Below, one piece after another: positions 1 to 5,980 of a stretch of DNA of 6,498 bases; positions within the stretch are counted from its first letter, which is position 1; every line of letters begins with the position of its first letter. This stretch comes from an uncultured Helcococcus sp. (GTDB lineage: Bacteria > Bacillota > Clostridia > Tissierellales > Peptoniphilaceae). The notes under the pieces were generated by a model that saw only the letters and a list, made by a program, of their open reading frames with translations, was not told where the DNA came from and ran no database searches. Both the position numbers and the translations under genes were made by a program. Location: contig NZ_CAMPYN010000058.1 in assembly GCF_946998255.1 (NCBI RefSeq), forward strand, positions 1 to 6,498, read 5' to 3'.

Positions 1-2
1 AA

Positions 3-21
3 AAATCTATATGATAGATTT
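3..21. repeat. Perfect short palindrome at left edge
   Basis: AAATCTAT (3-10) and ATAGATTT (14-21) form a perfect 8-bp inverted repeat around a 3-nt loop. It could be the end of a weak terminator of a gene left of the window or an operator. No T-run of useful length follows, so neither role is secure. Confidence 0.35.
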
Positions 22-53
22 AATAATTACAGATCTACAAATTATAATTCTCC

Positions 54-73
54 GGGACTGGGACTGGGACGGG
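54..73 (+). other. G-quadruplex motif at repeat boundary
   Basis: Four GGG runs (54-56, 60-62, 66-68, 71-73) are separated by loops ACT, ACT and AC. This is a textbook G3+N1-7 motif on the + strand in otherwise AT-rich DNA. It straddles the left end of the 311-bp repeat: the first GGG lies just outside the identical block. In the right copy the corresponding run is GG followed by T (5678-5680), leaving only three full GGG runs. Folding is predicted from the motif only. Confidence 0.6.
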
Positions 74-100
74 ACTAAAAATTTGAAAATGTCCTATAAT
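71..100 (+). promoter_or_regulatory. Possible promoter inside left repeat
   Basis: A perfect -10 hexamer TATAAT lies at 95-100. The best -35 is GGGACT at 71-76, 18 bp upstream, matching TTGACA only in its central GAC. Transcription would start near 107, just before the 116-141 hairpin, and would run to the terminator at 328-356. The poor -35 makes this tentative. The same elements occur in the right copy. Confidence 0.3.
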
Positions 101-106
101 TAGATG

Positions 107-356
107 GATTTAGTGATACTAGAAAAAATAGAATCTAGTATTTTGAATGTGTTGGGATATATCGTACGTTTGGAAAAGAAGAATGGGAGTAGTCGCAAAA
201 TTTTCTAAAATGGCTTGATTACAAGTTATAAAGAGAATAAAAAATGACTATTGAGGCTCAAATGGTACTGGTTAATAAGAATAATTAAAATAATAGTTTC
301 AAGTGGTTTACATGAGGACAAAAAATTAGACCGTAGTTTAAAGCTGCGGTCTTTTT
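107..356 (+). ncRNA. Candidate small RNA encoded in left repeat
   Basis: If the TATAAT at 95-100 is used, a transcript of about 250 nt would result. It would start with a perfect 8-bp hairpin (ATACTAGA 116-123 with TCTAGTAT 134-141, 10-nt loop) and end in a strong intrinsic terminator. No reading frame in it has a convincing ribosome binding site: a 34-codon ORF at 104-208 would start before the predicted RNA 5' end, and a 14-codon ORF sits at 244-288. The unit is conserved without change in both copies. This is inference from promoter-like and terminator signals; no known RNA family is recognised. It could instead be the decayed tail of a mobile element. Confidence 0.25.
328..356 (+). terminator. 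Strong intrinsic terminator, left repeat
   Basis: AGACCGTAG (328-336) pairs with CTGCGGTCT (344-352) through 9 base pairs including one G-U, closing a 7-nt loop, and a run of five T follows (352-356). On the opposite strand the same stem is followed by AATTTTTT, so it should terminate in both directions. It insulates the cassette from transcription entering from the left. Confidence 0.85.
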
Positions 357-433
357 GCATACATATTACGAGGATTAATTTATTTTGACATCTCCAATGG
401 CTACTTTCAAATGCAACAAATAATATAAACTAG

Positions 434-677
434 ATTGCAAAGGCTACTAATACAACTGGTGTTATTTATAAGAAAGATATTGATTATATGAGAGAAAAAA
501 TAGAAAAATTGTCAAAAGAAAAATGGGATATACATTCCCTGTTATTAAGAAAATAATTTTAGAGTTAGTTCAAGATAAGAGAATAAAAGACTATTAAAAG
601 AATGGTTTTAATGGTACAATCAAAATAGTATAGATAAACATTGGGAGTTGTTTCGAATATCTCATGCTGAAATTTAG
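434..677 (+). pseudogene. Decayed gene remnant before the HTH gene
   Basis: Protein-like sequence can be followed through all three forward frames. Frame one runs 434-556 and includes KKDIDYMREKIEKLSKEKW. Frame two runs about 535-597 (FPVIKKIILELVQDKRIKDY). Frame three runs about 594-677 (LKEWF, an in-frame TAA at 609-611, then WYNQNSIDKHWELFRISHAE). At least two frameshifts and one nonsense codon separate the pieces. The last frame ends at a TAG (675-677) that overlaps the start of the HTH gene by 14 nt. That suggests this was once the gene directly upstream in the same operon. The composition is lysine- and aromatic-rich; I recognise no family and propose no function. A chance run of open frames in AT-rich DNA remains possible. 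Confidence 0.4.
629..634 (+). promoter_or_regulatory. Possible -10 for the HTH/HaeIII operon
   Basis: TATAGA at 629-634 is a plausible -10, but the hexamer 17 bp upstream (TTTTAA, 606-611) is a poor -35. A start near 641 would give a roughly 23-nt leader with GGGAG (643-647) at its 5' end. Two AATGGT direct repeats (601-606, 610-615) sit over the -35 region and could be an operator for the HTH protein. A perfect TTGACA at 385-390 has no -10 at proper spacing. Confidence 0.25.
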
Positions 678-900
678 TTATAAAAAATTGTTTAAAAAAC
701 TTATAGACTTAGAAATGAAAAGTACTGAACTTATGGACAAAGCACAAGTAAGTAAAAGTACATTTTATAAAATAAAAAATGGAAAAAATGTTACTACAGA
801 TGTGCTTTTAAGAATTTGTAATACATTGAATTGTGATATATCAGATGTTATGGAATGCATAGAGTTTGAAACAGAGGAGATAAAAGATGAAATTGATTAG
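664..900 (+). CDS. Cro/C1-type HTH regulator of the R-M operon
   Basis: A 78-residue DNA-binding protein of the small Cro/C1 (XRE) type. The helix-turn-helix covers roughly residues 19-40, with the recognition helix SKSTFYKIKNG at 30-40. It is followed by the typical VLLRICNTLNCDISDVME helices (47-64). The opening FSYKKLFKKLIDLEMK matches the usual beginning of this clostridial family, which supports the ATG at 664. The ribosome binding site is poor: the only purine stretch, GGGAG at 643-647, lies 16 nt away, so the gene may once have been translationally coupled to the decayed upstream frame. It overlaps the methyltransferase gene by 14 nt, and such HTH proteins commonly sit next to C5 methylases. 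The likely job is timing or damping expression of methylase and endonuclease, as controller proteins do; this role is inferred from context. Confidence 0.85.
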   Translation: MLKFSYKKLFKKLIDLEMKSTELMDKAQVSKSTFYKIKNGKNVTTDVLLRICNTLNCDISDVMECIEFETEEIKDEID

Positions 901-1909
901 TTTGTTTTCAGGAGCAGGTGGACTTGACTTAGGATTTCAAAAGGCTGGTTATGAGATAGTAGCAGCCAATGAATTTGATAAAACTATTTGGGAAACATAT
1001 GAAAAAAACCATGAAGCAAAATTGATAAAAGGCGATATATGTAAAATACCATCAGATGAATTTCCAGAATGTGATGGGATAATAGGTGGACCACCTTGTC
1101 AATCATGGAGTGAAGCAGGCTCACTTAAAGGAATTAATGATCCTAGAGGACAACTATTTTATCAATATATCAGAATTTTAAAAGATAAGAAACCTAAGTT
1201 TTTCCTTGCTGAAAATGTAAAAGGAATGATGGCAAAAAGACACAACTCTGCAGTAGAAAATATAGTTTCACAGTTTGAAGAAGCTGGATATGACGTATTT
1301 ATCCATTTGTTAAATGCAAGTGACTATGGAGTACCACAAGATAGAAAAAGAGTCTTTTATGTAGGATTTAGAAAAGATTTGAATATTAGTTTTGATTTAC
1401 CTCCTAAACCATACGATTATAAGTTGACATTTAGAGACGCCATTTACGACTTAAAAGATAACGCAATCCCAGCTTTAGAAAAGAATAAAACTAATGGTGA
1501 TAATTGCAATTTTTCAAATCACGAATATTTTATAGGAGCATACTCTCCAATATTTATGAGTAGGAATAGAGTGCGTGATTGGGACGAACAAGCATTTACT
1601 GTTCAGGCTTCTGGTAGACAATGTCAATTGCATCCTCAAGCTCCTAAAATGATTAAAAAAGATAAGAATAAGCAAATATTTGAACCAGGTAAGGAAGAGT
1701 TATATAGAAGATTATCTGTTAGAGAATGTGCAAGGATACAAGGATTTCCAGATGATTTTAAATTCTATTATACAAATCTAAATGATGCCTATAAGATGAT
1801 AGGAAATGCAGTTCCAGTAAACCTTGCTTATGAAATGGCTAAAGCCATTGACTTAGCACTTAATAAACCTAGTATATTTTCTTATCCTAAACAATTACAA
1901 ATGATTTAG
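887..1909 (+). CDS. HaeIII-type DNA (cytosine-5) methyltransferase, predicted GGCC
   Basis: Transfers a methyl group from S-adenosylmethionine to C5 of cytosine and protects host DNA from the endonuclease encoded next. All C5 methylase motifs are present in order: I (FSGAGGLDLGF, 7-17), IV with the nucleophile Cys71 in GGPPCQSWS, VI (AENVKG, 108-113), VIII (QDRKR, 151-155), IX (RRLSVRECARIQGFPDDF, 274-291) and X (GNAVPVNLA, 306-314). It closely resembles M.HaeIII from memory. The match extends through the target-recognition region (HEYFIGAYSPIFMSRNRVR at 212-230, and QASGRQCQLHPQAP), so GGCC is the expected target. Its 340 residues exceed M.HaeIII by about ten, as a C-terminal tail. The start has a GAGGAG ribosome binding site (874-879), 7 nt upstream, inside the end of the HTH gene. 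Confidence 0.95.
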   Translation: MKLISLFSGAGGLDLGFQKAGYEIVAANEFDKTIWETYEKNHEAKLIKGDICKIPSDEFPECDGIIGGPPCQSWSEAGSLKGINDPRGQLFYQYIRILKDKKPKFFLAENVKGMMAKRHNSAVENIVSQFEEAGYDVFIHLLNASDYGVPQDRKRVFYVGFRKDLNISFDLPPKPYDYKLTFRDAIYDLKDNAIPALEKNKTNGDNCNFSNHEYFIGAYSPIFMSRNRVRDWDEQAFTVQASGRQCQLHPQAPKMIKKDKNKQIFEPGKEELYRRLSVRECARIQGFPDDFKFYYTNLNDAYKMIGNAVPVNLAYEMAKAIDLALNKPSIFSYPKQLQMI

Positions 1910-1918
1910 AGGTGTGTT

Positions 1919-2875
1919 ATGAGTAACAAAAGTAATAACCAAGGTAGAGCTTATGAATTTGCATATTTGAATACTTTAAATGAAGAAATATCAAAATACA
2001 GGGTCTCAAAAATTGAAAAAAACTCAAGCTACAAAGCTGCTGAAAAGGCGTGGAATACTTTAGAAGAATCTGAAAAAGATATGTATAAAGTAAGTGCTTT
2101 GGCAGGAACTAATGCTATTTTAGAATTAGAACCCTTAATTTTAGATGATGGAGATGATGAGTTAGAATTAAAAATTCAGACTGATCATAAGGGAAAAGAC
2201 GGAGATGTAAGGGATGTTTTAATCATTAGAAAAGGCATAGAATGGGAGATCGGTCTAAGTGTAAAACATAATCATTTTGCGGTTAAGCACAGTAGATTAT
2301 CTAAAGGATTAGACTTTGGAGAAAAATGGTACGGTATAAAATGCTCTGATAAATATTGGGAAGATATAAAGCCTATTTTTGATTATTTAGAAGATGAAAA
2401 GGCAAAAGGATCAAAATGGAGAGATCTTCCTAGCAAAGAAGATGATGTTTATTTACCACTTCTAAATGCTTTTAAGGATGAAATAGATAGGCAAAATAAT
2501 GTTTATGGTAAAGATATTCCAAAATTAATGGTTGAGTATCTTCTTGGAGAGTTCGATTTTTATAAAGTAATTGGTATTGACAATAAACAAATGACACAAG
2601 TTCAAAGCTATAACCTGAGAGGTACTTTGAATAAAGAGGGTAATGTACGAAAAAGAAGTGTCAAGCTACCGATAGCTTCGTTACCTACAAGGATTGTTAG
2701 CTTAGAATTTAGACCAGGAAGCAAAAATACTTTGGAACTATATCTTGATAGGGGTTGGCAATTTAGCTTCAGAATACACAATGCAGCAACAAAGGTAGAA
2801 ACAAGTTTAAAGTTTGATATACAGATAATAGGTATGCCCACTACTATTATTTCTATAGATTGTAAGTGGAAGTAA
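1919..2875 (+). CDS. HaeIII-type type II restriction endonuclease, predicted GGCC
   Basis: Cuts unmethylated GGCC DNA and is the partner of the methyltransferase ending 9 nt upstream. The 318-residue protein closely resembles R.HaeIII from memory over its full length. Landmarks are SNKSNNQGRAYE (2-13), GDVRDVLIIR (95-104), WEIGLSVKHNHFAVKHSRLS (109-128), VEYLLGEFDFYKVI (205-218), VQSYNLRGTLNK (228-239) and GWQFSFRIHNAATKVE (279-294). The segment with D99, E110 and K116 is the likely PD-(D/E)XK-like catalytic strand pair, with the conserved KHNH just after. The family length is normal and no damage is visible, so it should be active. An AGAGGTG ribosome binding site (1908-1914) overlaps the methylase stop codon, coupling its translation to the methylase. 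No clear terminator follows. Confidence 0.93.
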   Translation: MSNKSNNQGRAYEFAYLNTLNEEISKYRVSKIEKNSSYKAAEKAWNTLEESEKDMYKVSALAGTNAILELEPLILDDGDDELELKIQTDHKGKDGDVRDVLIIRKGIEWEIGLSVKHNHFAVKHSRLSKGLDFGEKWYGIKCSDKYWEDIKPIFDYLEDEKAKGSKWRDLPSKEDDVYLPLLNAFKDEIDRQNNVYGKDIPKLMVEYLLGEFDFYKVIGIDNKQMTQVQSYNLRGTLNKEGNVRKRSVKLPIASLPTRIVSLEFRPGSKNTLELYLDRGWQFSFRIHNAATKVETSLKFDIQIIGMPTTIISIDCKWK

Positions 2876-2879
2876 TAAT

Positions 2880-2925
2880 TCCTTATTAAATACTATAAAT
2901 ATAAGTGTGTTTTTAAAAATAAGGA
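2880..2925 (+). promoter_or_regulatory. Inverted repeat that could mask a ribosome binding site
   Basis: TCCTTATT (2880-2887) is perfectly complementary to AATAAGGA (2918-2925). The right arm includes AAGGA of the strong AAGGAGGT ribosome binding site (2921-2928) of the next gene. Pairing in the message, around a 30-nt loop, would hide that site when ribosomes are not passing from the endonuclease gene. TATAAA at 2894-2899 has no good -35. The regulatory role is inference. Confidence 0.35.
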
Positions 2926-2932
2926 GGTATTT

Positions 2933-3967
2933 ATGAGATATGGAGCTATTGATTTATTTTGCGGTATAGGAGGATTAACATGTGGTCTTGAAAAATCTGG
3001 TATTAATGTAATTGCCGGATTTGATTTAGATAAAACATGTGAATATTCATATACACATAATAATAATGCAAAATTTATTAATAAGAACATAGAGGATATA
3101 ACTGCAAAAGAGATAGAAGAATTATTTTTTGGATATAATATAAAAATATTAGCTGGATGTGCTCCGTGTCAGCCTTTTTCTATGCATCAAAAAGATAAAA
3201 GTAATAGAAAAAAACACAAGGATTGGAGCTTGCTTTATCAATTTGGTCGTTTAATTAATGAAGTTAAACCTGAGATAGTTTCTATGGAAAATGTGCCCGA
3301 ATTACTAAAAGAAGAAGTCTTTAATGACTTTATAGATACATTAAAAAATTGTAATTATAATATTGATTATAAAATTGTTAACGCTGCAGATTATGGTGTT
3401 CCTCAACGAAGAAAAAGATTATTGCTTATAGCTTCAAGAGGTATGAAGATTAAATTTATTGAACCTACTCATAAAATTCCTGTTACAGTTAGAGATGCAA
3501 TATATAATTTACCTAAAATTGGAGCTGGTGAAATTAACAATGCTGATAATTTACACGTAACATCAGCCCTATCCGAAAAAAATATACAAAGAATTCAACA
3601 TTCTGTTCCTGGTGGAACTTGGAGAGATTGGCCTCAAAATTTAATATTGAATTGCCATAAAAAAGAAACCGGTCGTACTTATTCTTCCGTTTATGGCAGG
3701 ATGAAATGGGATGAAGTATCACCGACTATTACAACACAATTTATAGGATATGGGACTGGAAGATTTGGTCATCCAGAGCAAGACAGAGCATTAACACTTA
3801 GAGAGGGATCAATATTACAAACTTTTCCTAATTCATATTCATTTGTTCCAAAAGGTAGTAAGGTTATATTAAAAAATATAGCTAGACACATAGGGAACGC
3901 TGTTCCACCCAGATTAGGAGAAATTATAGGCTTGAGTATAAGATCAAGTTATGAAAAAAGAAAGTGA
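2933..3967 (+). CDS. Second DNA (cytosine-5) methyltransferase, unknown target
   Basis: A complete 344-residue C5 methylase, clearly different from the HaeIII-type enzyme upstream. It has motif I (DLFCGIGGLTCGL, 7-19), motif IV with nucleophile Cys79 in GCAPCQPFS, motif VI (MENVPEL, 118-124), and motif VIII (YGVPQRRKRLLLIAS, 154-168). A target-recognition region lies between about 185 and 260 (PGGTWRDWP, then TYSSVYGRMKWD). Motif IX is FGHPEQDRALTLREGSILQTFP (278-299 overall) and motif X is HIGNAVPPRLGE (319-330). The GCAPCQPFS form marks a subfamily whose target I cannot name from sequence. It starts behind a perfect AAGGAGGT site and lies only 9 nt before the GHKL ATPase gene, so the two form a unit. 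With no endonuclease of its own nearby, it may mark self DNA for the ATPase partner. The gene contains the only GGCC site I find in the window (3630-3633). Confidence 0.93.
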   Translation: MRYGAIDLFCGIGGLTCGLEKSGINVIAGFDLDKTCEYSYTHNNNAKFINKNIEDITAKEIEELFFGYNIKILAGCAPCQPFSMHQKDKSNRKKHKDWSLLYQFGRLINEVKPEIVSMENVPELLKEEVFNDFIDTLKNCNYNIDYKIVNAADYGVPQRRKRLLLIASRGMKIKFIEPTHKIPVTVRDAIYNLPKIGAGEINNADNLHVTSALSEKNIQRIQHSVPGGTWRDWPQNLILNCHKKETGRTYSSVYGRMKWDEVSPTITTQFIGYGTGRFGHPEQDRALTLREGSILQTFPNSYSFVPKGSKVILKNIARHIGNAVPPRLGEIIGLSIRSSYEKRK

Positions 3968-3976
3968 GAAAATCAA

Positions 3977-5644
3977 ATGGAAAATAATTTTACTTTTAAC
4001 ATTTCATTAAGCGTATTAAACCACTTAGGTAGAAATTTATATAGAAATATTATAACAATATTAGGTGAAGCTATATCAAATTCGTGGGATGCAGATGCTA
4101 AAAATGTGTGGATAAATATCAATAAAAATAATAATTCTATGGAAATTATAGATGATGGTATTGGCATGACATACGAGGATTTTCAAAATAAATTTTTAAA
4201 AATAGGTTATTCAAAAAGAAAAAATGGTGATTATAAGACCGAAAGCGGGAGACCTTTTATAGGAAGAAAAGGTATAGGAAAATTGGCGTTATTATCTTGC
4301 GCTCAGAGAATCCATGTAGCATCTAAAACAAAAGAAACAGATATTGTGGGAGGTATTATTGATAATTCTAGTTTAGATGAAGCAATTAACGATGATTTAA
4401 ATTCACAAGAATATGTACTTGAGAACCTTACATCTTATGATATACCATCACTAAATAAATTAGAAAAAGGAACTTATATTTTATTCGAAAATGTTAACGA
4501 AGGAATAACTAATACTGTTGATTATATAAAAAAATTAATAGCTTTATACTTTAGATTTTCGTTTTTAGATGAAAATTTTAATATATATGTTAATGACGAA
4601 AAAATTGATGAGAAAATGTTGAAGAGCTTAGCAGAAGATACCCAGTTTATTTGGATAATAAATAATATAGAAGACCCATTTATTAATCAATTATCTTCAG
4701 ATATTGAGAAAAAATTATTAAAATCAAAGATTAATATTAAAGGTTATATTGCATCGGTTAACAAACCATCAAAACTTAAAATTCGTGGCACACAAGAAAA
4801 GGTAACGATTGATCTTTTTGTAAATGGAAGACTAAGGGAAAAAGATATATTGAGACACATCCCAACTTCTAGAATTGTTGAAAATTATGTATATGGTCAA
4901 ATTCATTTTGATGATTTGGATTCAGGAGATACAAAAGATATATTTACAAGCAGTAGAGAAGGAATTATTTCTGATAATCAAAATTATAAACTACTCCTTA
5001 ATGAAGTTGAAAGATTATTTAAAAACATAATGAATGATTGGGATGATCTAAGGCGTGAAAAAGGCGATGATGGTGATCCCGATAATATGAAGATTACACC
5101 TAAGAAGAGAAAAGCTCAGGAATTATTTAACACAACTATCAAGGAAATGAAAGAAACTCATAACCAAAATAGTGATTATAAAAAAGTTAAGAAAAATCAA
5201 CTTGTTGAAGAATGGGTTAAATCTTTATCTACTGAATCGGAATATAATATTCCATCGTATGTAGAATGTTTTATAGCTGAGAATCTCTTAAGAAAATATA
5301 TAGTTCATAATAAAATGGAGTTATCCGATAAAGCAACCAAAGAAGCTAGTAAATGGAAGAAAAACGAAGAATATAATAAGAGAGTAGCAAACATTAGTTA
5401 TGATATAAGAGAATCAATGGAAGATATTTACTATCTTGATATGAAATGTTTGTCAAACTTTATTGATAAGGCACCAGATAAAAATAAAGACCCTGCGCTA
5501 AGTAGATCATCAGAAATATATAAACCTGTTAGAGATGCAGTTGGTCATACTTCAATTATAACACCAATAGCTAAACAACAATTGTCAATTGAACTAGAAA
5601 ATATAAAGGCTAGAGTAATGAATTTAATGGATAAGGTTAGATGA
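3977..5644 (+). CDS. GHKL (MutL/MORC-like) ATPase with HEPN-like C-terminal domain
   Basis: A 555-residue protein. The N-terminal Bergerat ATP fold has the N-box LGEAISNSWDADA (29-41, catalytic E31 and Mg-binding N35), the G1 box IDDGIGM (58-64) and the G2 box FIGRKGIGKLA (94-104). These resemble MutL, Hsp90 and MORC proteins. A second domain with DLFVNGRLRE (279-288) looks like the S5-fold transducer of MutL-like ATPases. After a lysine-rich linker (about 375-408) comes a helical region (about 425-553). It carries ENLLRKYIVH (435-444), DIYYLDMKCLSNFIDK (483-498) and VRDAVGHTS (518-526). RDAVGH is an R-x4-H motif of the kind seen in HEPN ribonuclease domains, and the layout recalls Swt1-type HEPN domains. 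The ATPase assignment is firm; the HEPN call is inference. Such ATPases are known beside bacterial DNA methylases. It follows the methylase by 9 nt with only a weak GTGAG site (3964-3968), so translation is probably coupled. Confidence 0.88.
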   Translation: MENNFTFNISLSVLNHLGRNLYRNIITILGEAISNSWDADAKNVWININKNNNSMEIIDDGIGMTYEDFQNKFLKIGYSKRKNGDYKTESGRPFIGRKGIGKLALLSCAQRIHVASKTKETDIVGGIIDNSSLDEAINDDLNSQEYVLENLTSYDIPSLNKLEKGTYILFENVNEGITNTVDYIKKLIALYFRFSFLDENFNIYVNDEKIDEKMLKSLAEDTQFIWIINNIEDPFINQLSSDIEKKLLKSKINIKGYIASVNKPSKLKIRGTQEKVTIDLFVNGRLREKDILRHIPTSRIVENYVYGQIHFDDLDSGDTKDIFTSSREGIISDNQNYKLLLNEVERLFKNIMNDWDDLRREKGDDGDPDNMKITPKKRKAQELFNTTIKEMKETHNQNSDYKKVKKNQLVEEWVKSLSTESEYNIPSYVECFIAENLLRKYIVHNKMELSDKATKEASKWKKNEEYNKRVANISYDIRESMEDIYYLDMKCLSNFIDKAPDKNKDPALSRSSEIYKPVRDAVGHTSIITPIAKQQLSIELENIKARVMNLMDKVR

Positions 5645-5670
5645 ATAAATTTGGTGCGAATAGTTTATTC
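5643..5670 (+). terminator. Weak hairpin just after the ATPase gene
   Basis: GAATAAA (5643-5649) pairs with TTTATTC (5664-5670) around a 14-nt loop, with possible extra U-G and U-A pairs inside. The stem is AU-rich and followed only by CATTTTC, so termination would be weak. The efficient stop is more likely the terminator in the right repeat at 5952-5980. Confidence 0.3.
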
Positions 5671-5730
5671 CATTTTCGGTACTGGGACTGGGACGGGACT
5701 AAAAATTTGAAAATGTCCTATAATTAGATG

Positions 5731-5980
5731 GATTTAGTGATACTAGAAAAAATAGAATCTAGTATTTTGAATGTGTTGGGATATATCGTACGTTTGGAAA
5801 AGAAGAATGGGAGTAGTCGCAAAATTTTCTAAAATGGCTTGATTACAAGTTATAAAGAGAATAAAAAATGACTATTGAGGCTCAAATGGTACTGGTTAAT
5901 AAGAATAATTAAAATAATAGTTTCAAGTGGTTTACATGAGGACAAAAAATTAGACCGTAGTTTAAAGCTGCGGTCTTTTT
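5731..5980 (+). ncRNA. Candidate small RNA encoded in right repeat
   Basis: Same putative transcription unit as in the left copy: TATAAT at 5719-5724, an 8-bp hairpin at 5740-5765 and a terminator at the end. Here readthrough from the ATPase operon would also traverse it, so the sequence may equally serve as the operon's 3' untranslated region. Evidence is limited to the signals and the exact conservation. Confidence 0.22.
5952..5980 (+). terminator. Strong intrinsic terminator, right repeat
   Basis: AGACCGTAG (5952-5960) pairs with CTGCGGTCT (5968-5976), followed by a run of T (5976-5980). On the other strand the stem is followed by AATTTTTT, so it is probably bidirectional. It is the likely transcription end for the methylase-ATPase module and shields the MerR gene from readthrough. 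Confidence 0.85.

Larger units (their letters stand above)
57..367 (+). repeat. 311-bp perfect direct repeat, left copy
   Basis: Positions 57-367 are identical base for base to 5681-5991. Identity stops abruptly on both sides: on the right at 368 (A against T), on the left at 56 (G against T), although CGG at 53-55 is also shared. The unit contains GGGACT-type repeats, a TATAAT hexamer (95-100), an 8-bp hairpin (116-141) and a terminator (328-356). The stretch 1-433 holds no convincing protein gene; the longest reading frame here is a 34-codon ORF (104-208) without a ribosome binding site. The pair brackets the whole defence cassette in the same orientation. It is therefore either a long target duplication made on insertion, a dispersed repeat used for homologous recombination, or a mobile-element end. 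I do not recognise the family. Confidence 0.95.

Noticed and set aside
244..288. 14-codon frame starting MTIEAQMVLVNKNN in the repeat
   Set aside because: Too short, only a weak AGAG upstream, and no sign that it is translated.
385..390. Perfect TTGACA as -35 of a cassette promoter
   Set aside because: No -10-like hexamer at 16-19 bp; the position 17 bp downstream reads CAAATG.
2608..2841. Minus-strand 77-codon frame inside the endonuclease gene
   Set aside because: It lies wholly within a well-recognised gene, has no family resemblance and is a shadow of the + strand coding.
2893..3090. Minus-strand 65-codon hydrophobic frame over the start of the second methylase
   Set aside because: It opposes motif I of a conserved methylase; the hydrophobicity follows from the reverse complement of AT-rich coding sequence.
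3534..3722. Minus-strand 62-codon frame in the second methylase gene
   Set aside because: It is nested in conserved coding sequence and shows no recognisable domain.
3973..4167. Minus-strand 64-codon frame over the ATPase N-box
   Set aside because: It lies opposite the conserved N-terminal ATPase motifs; a shadow frame.
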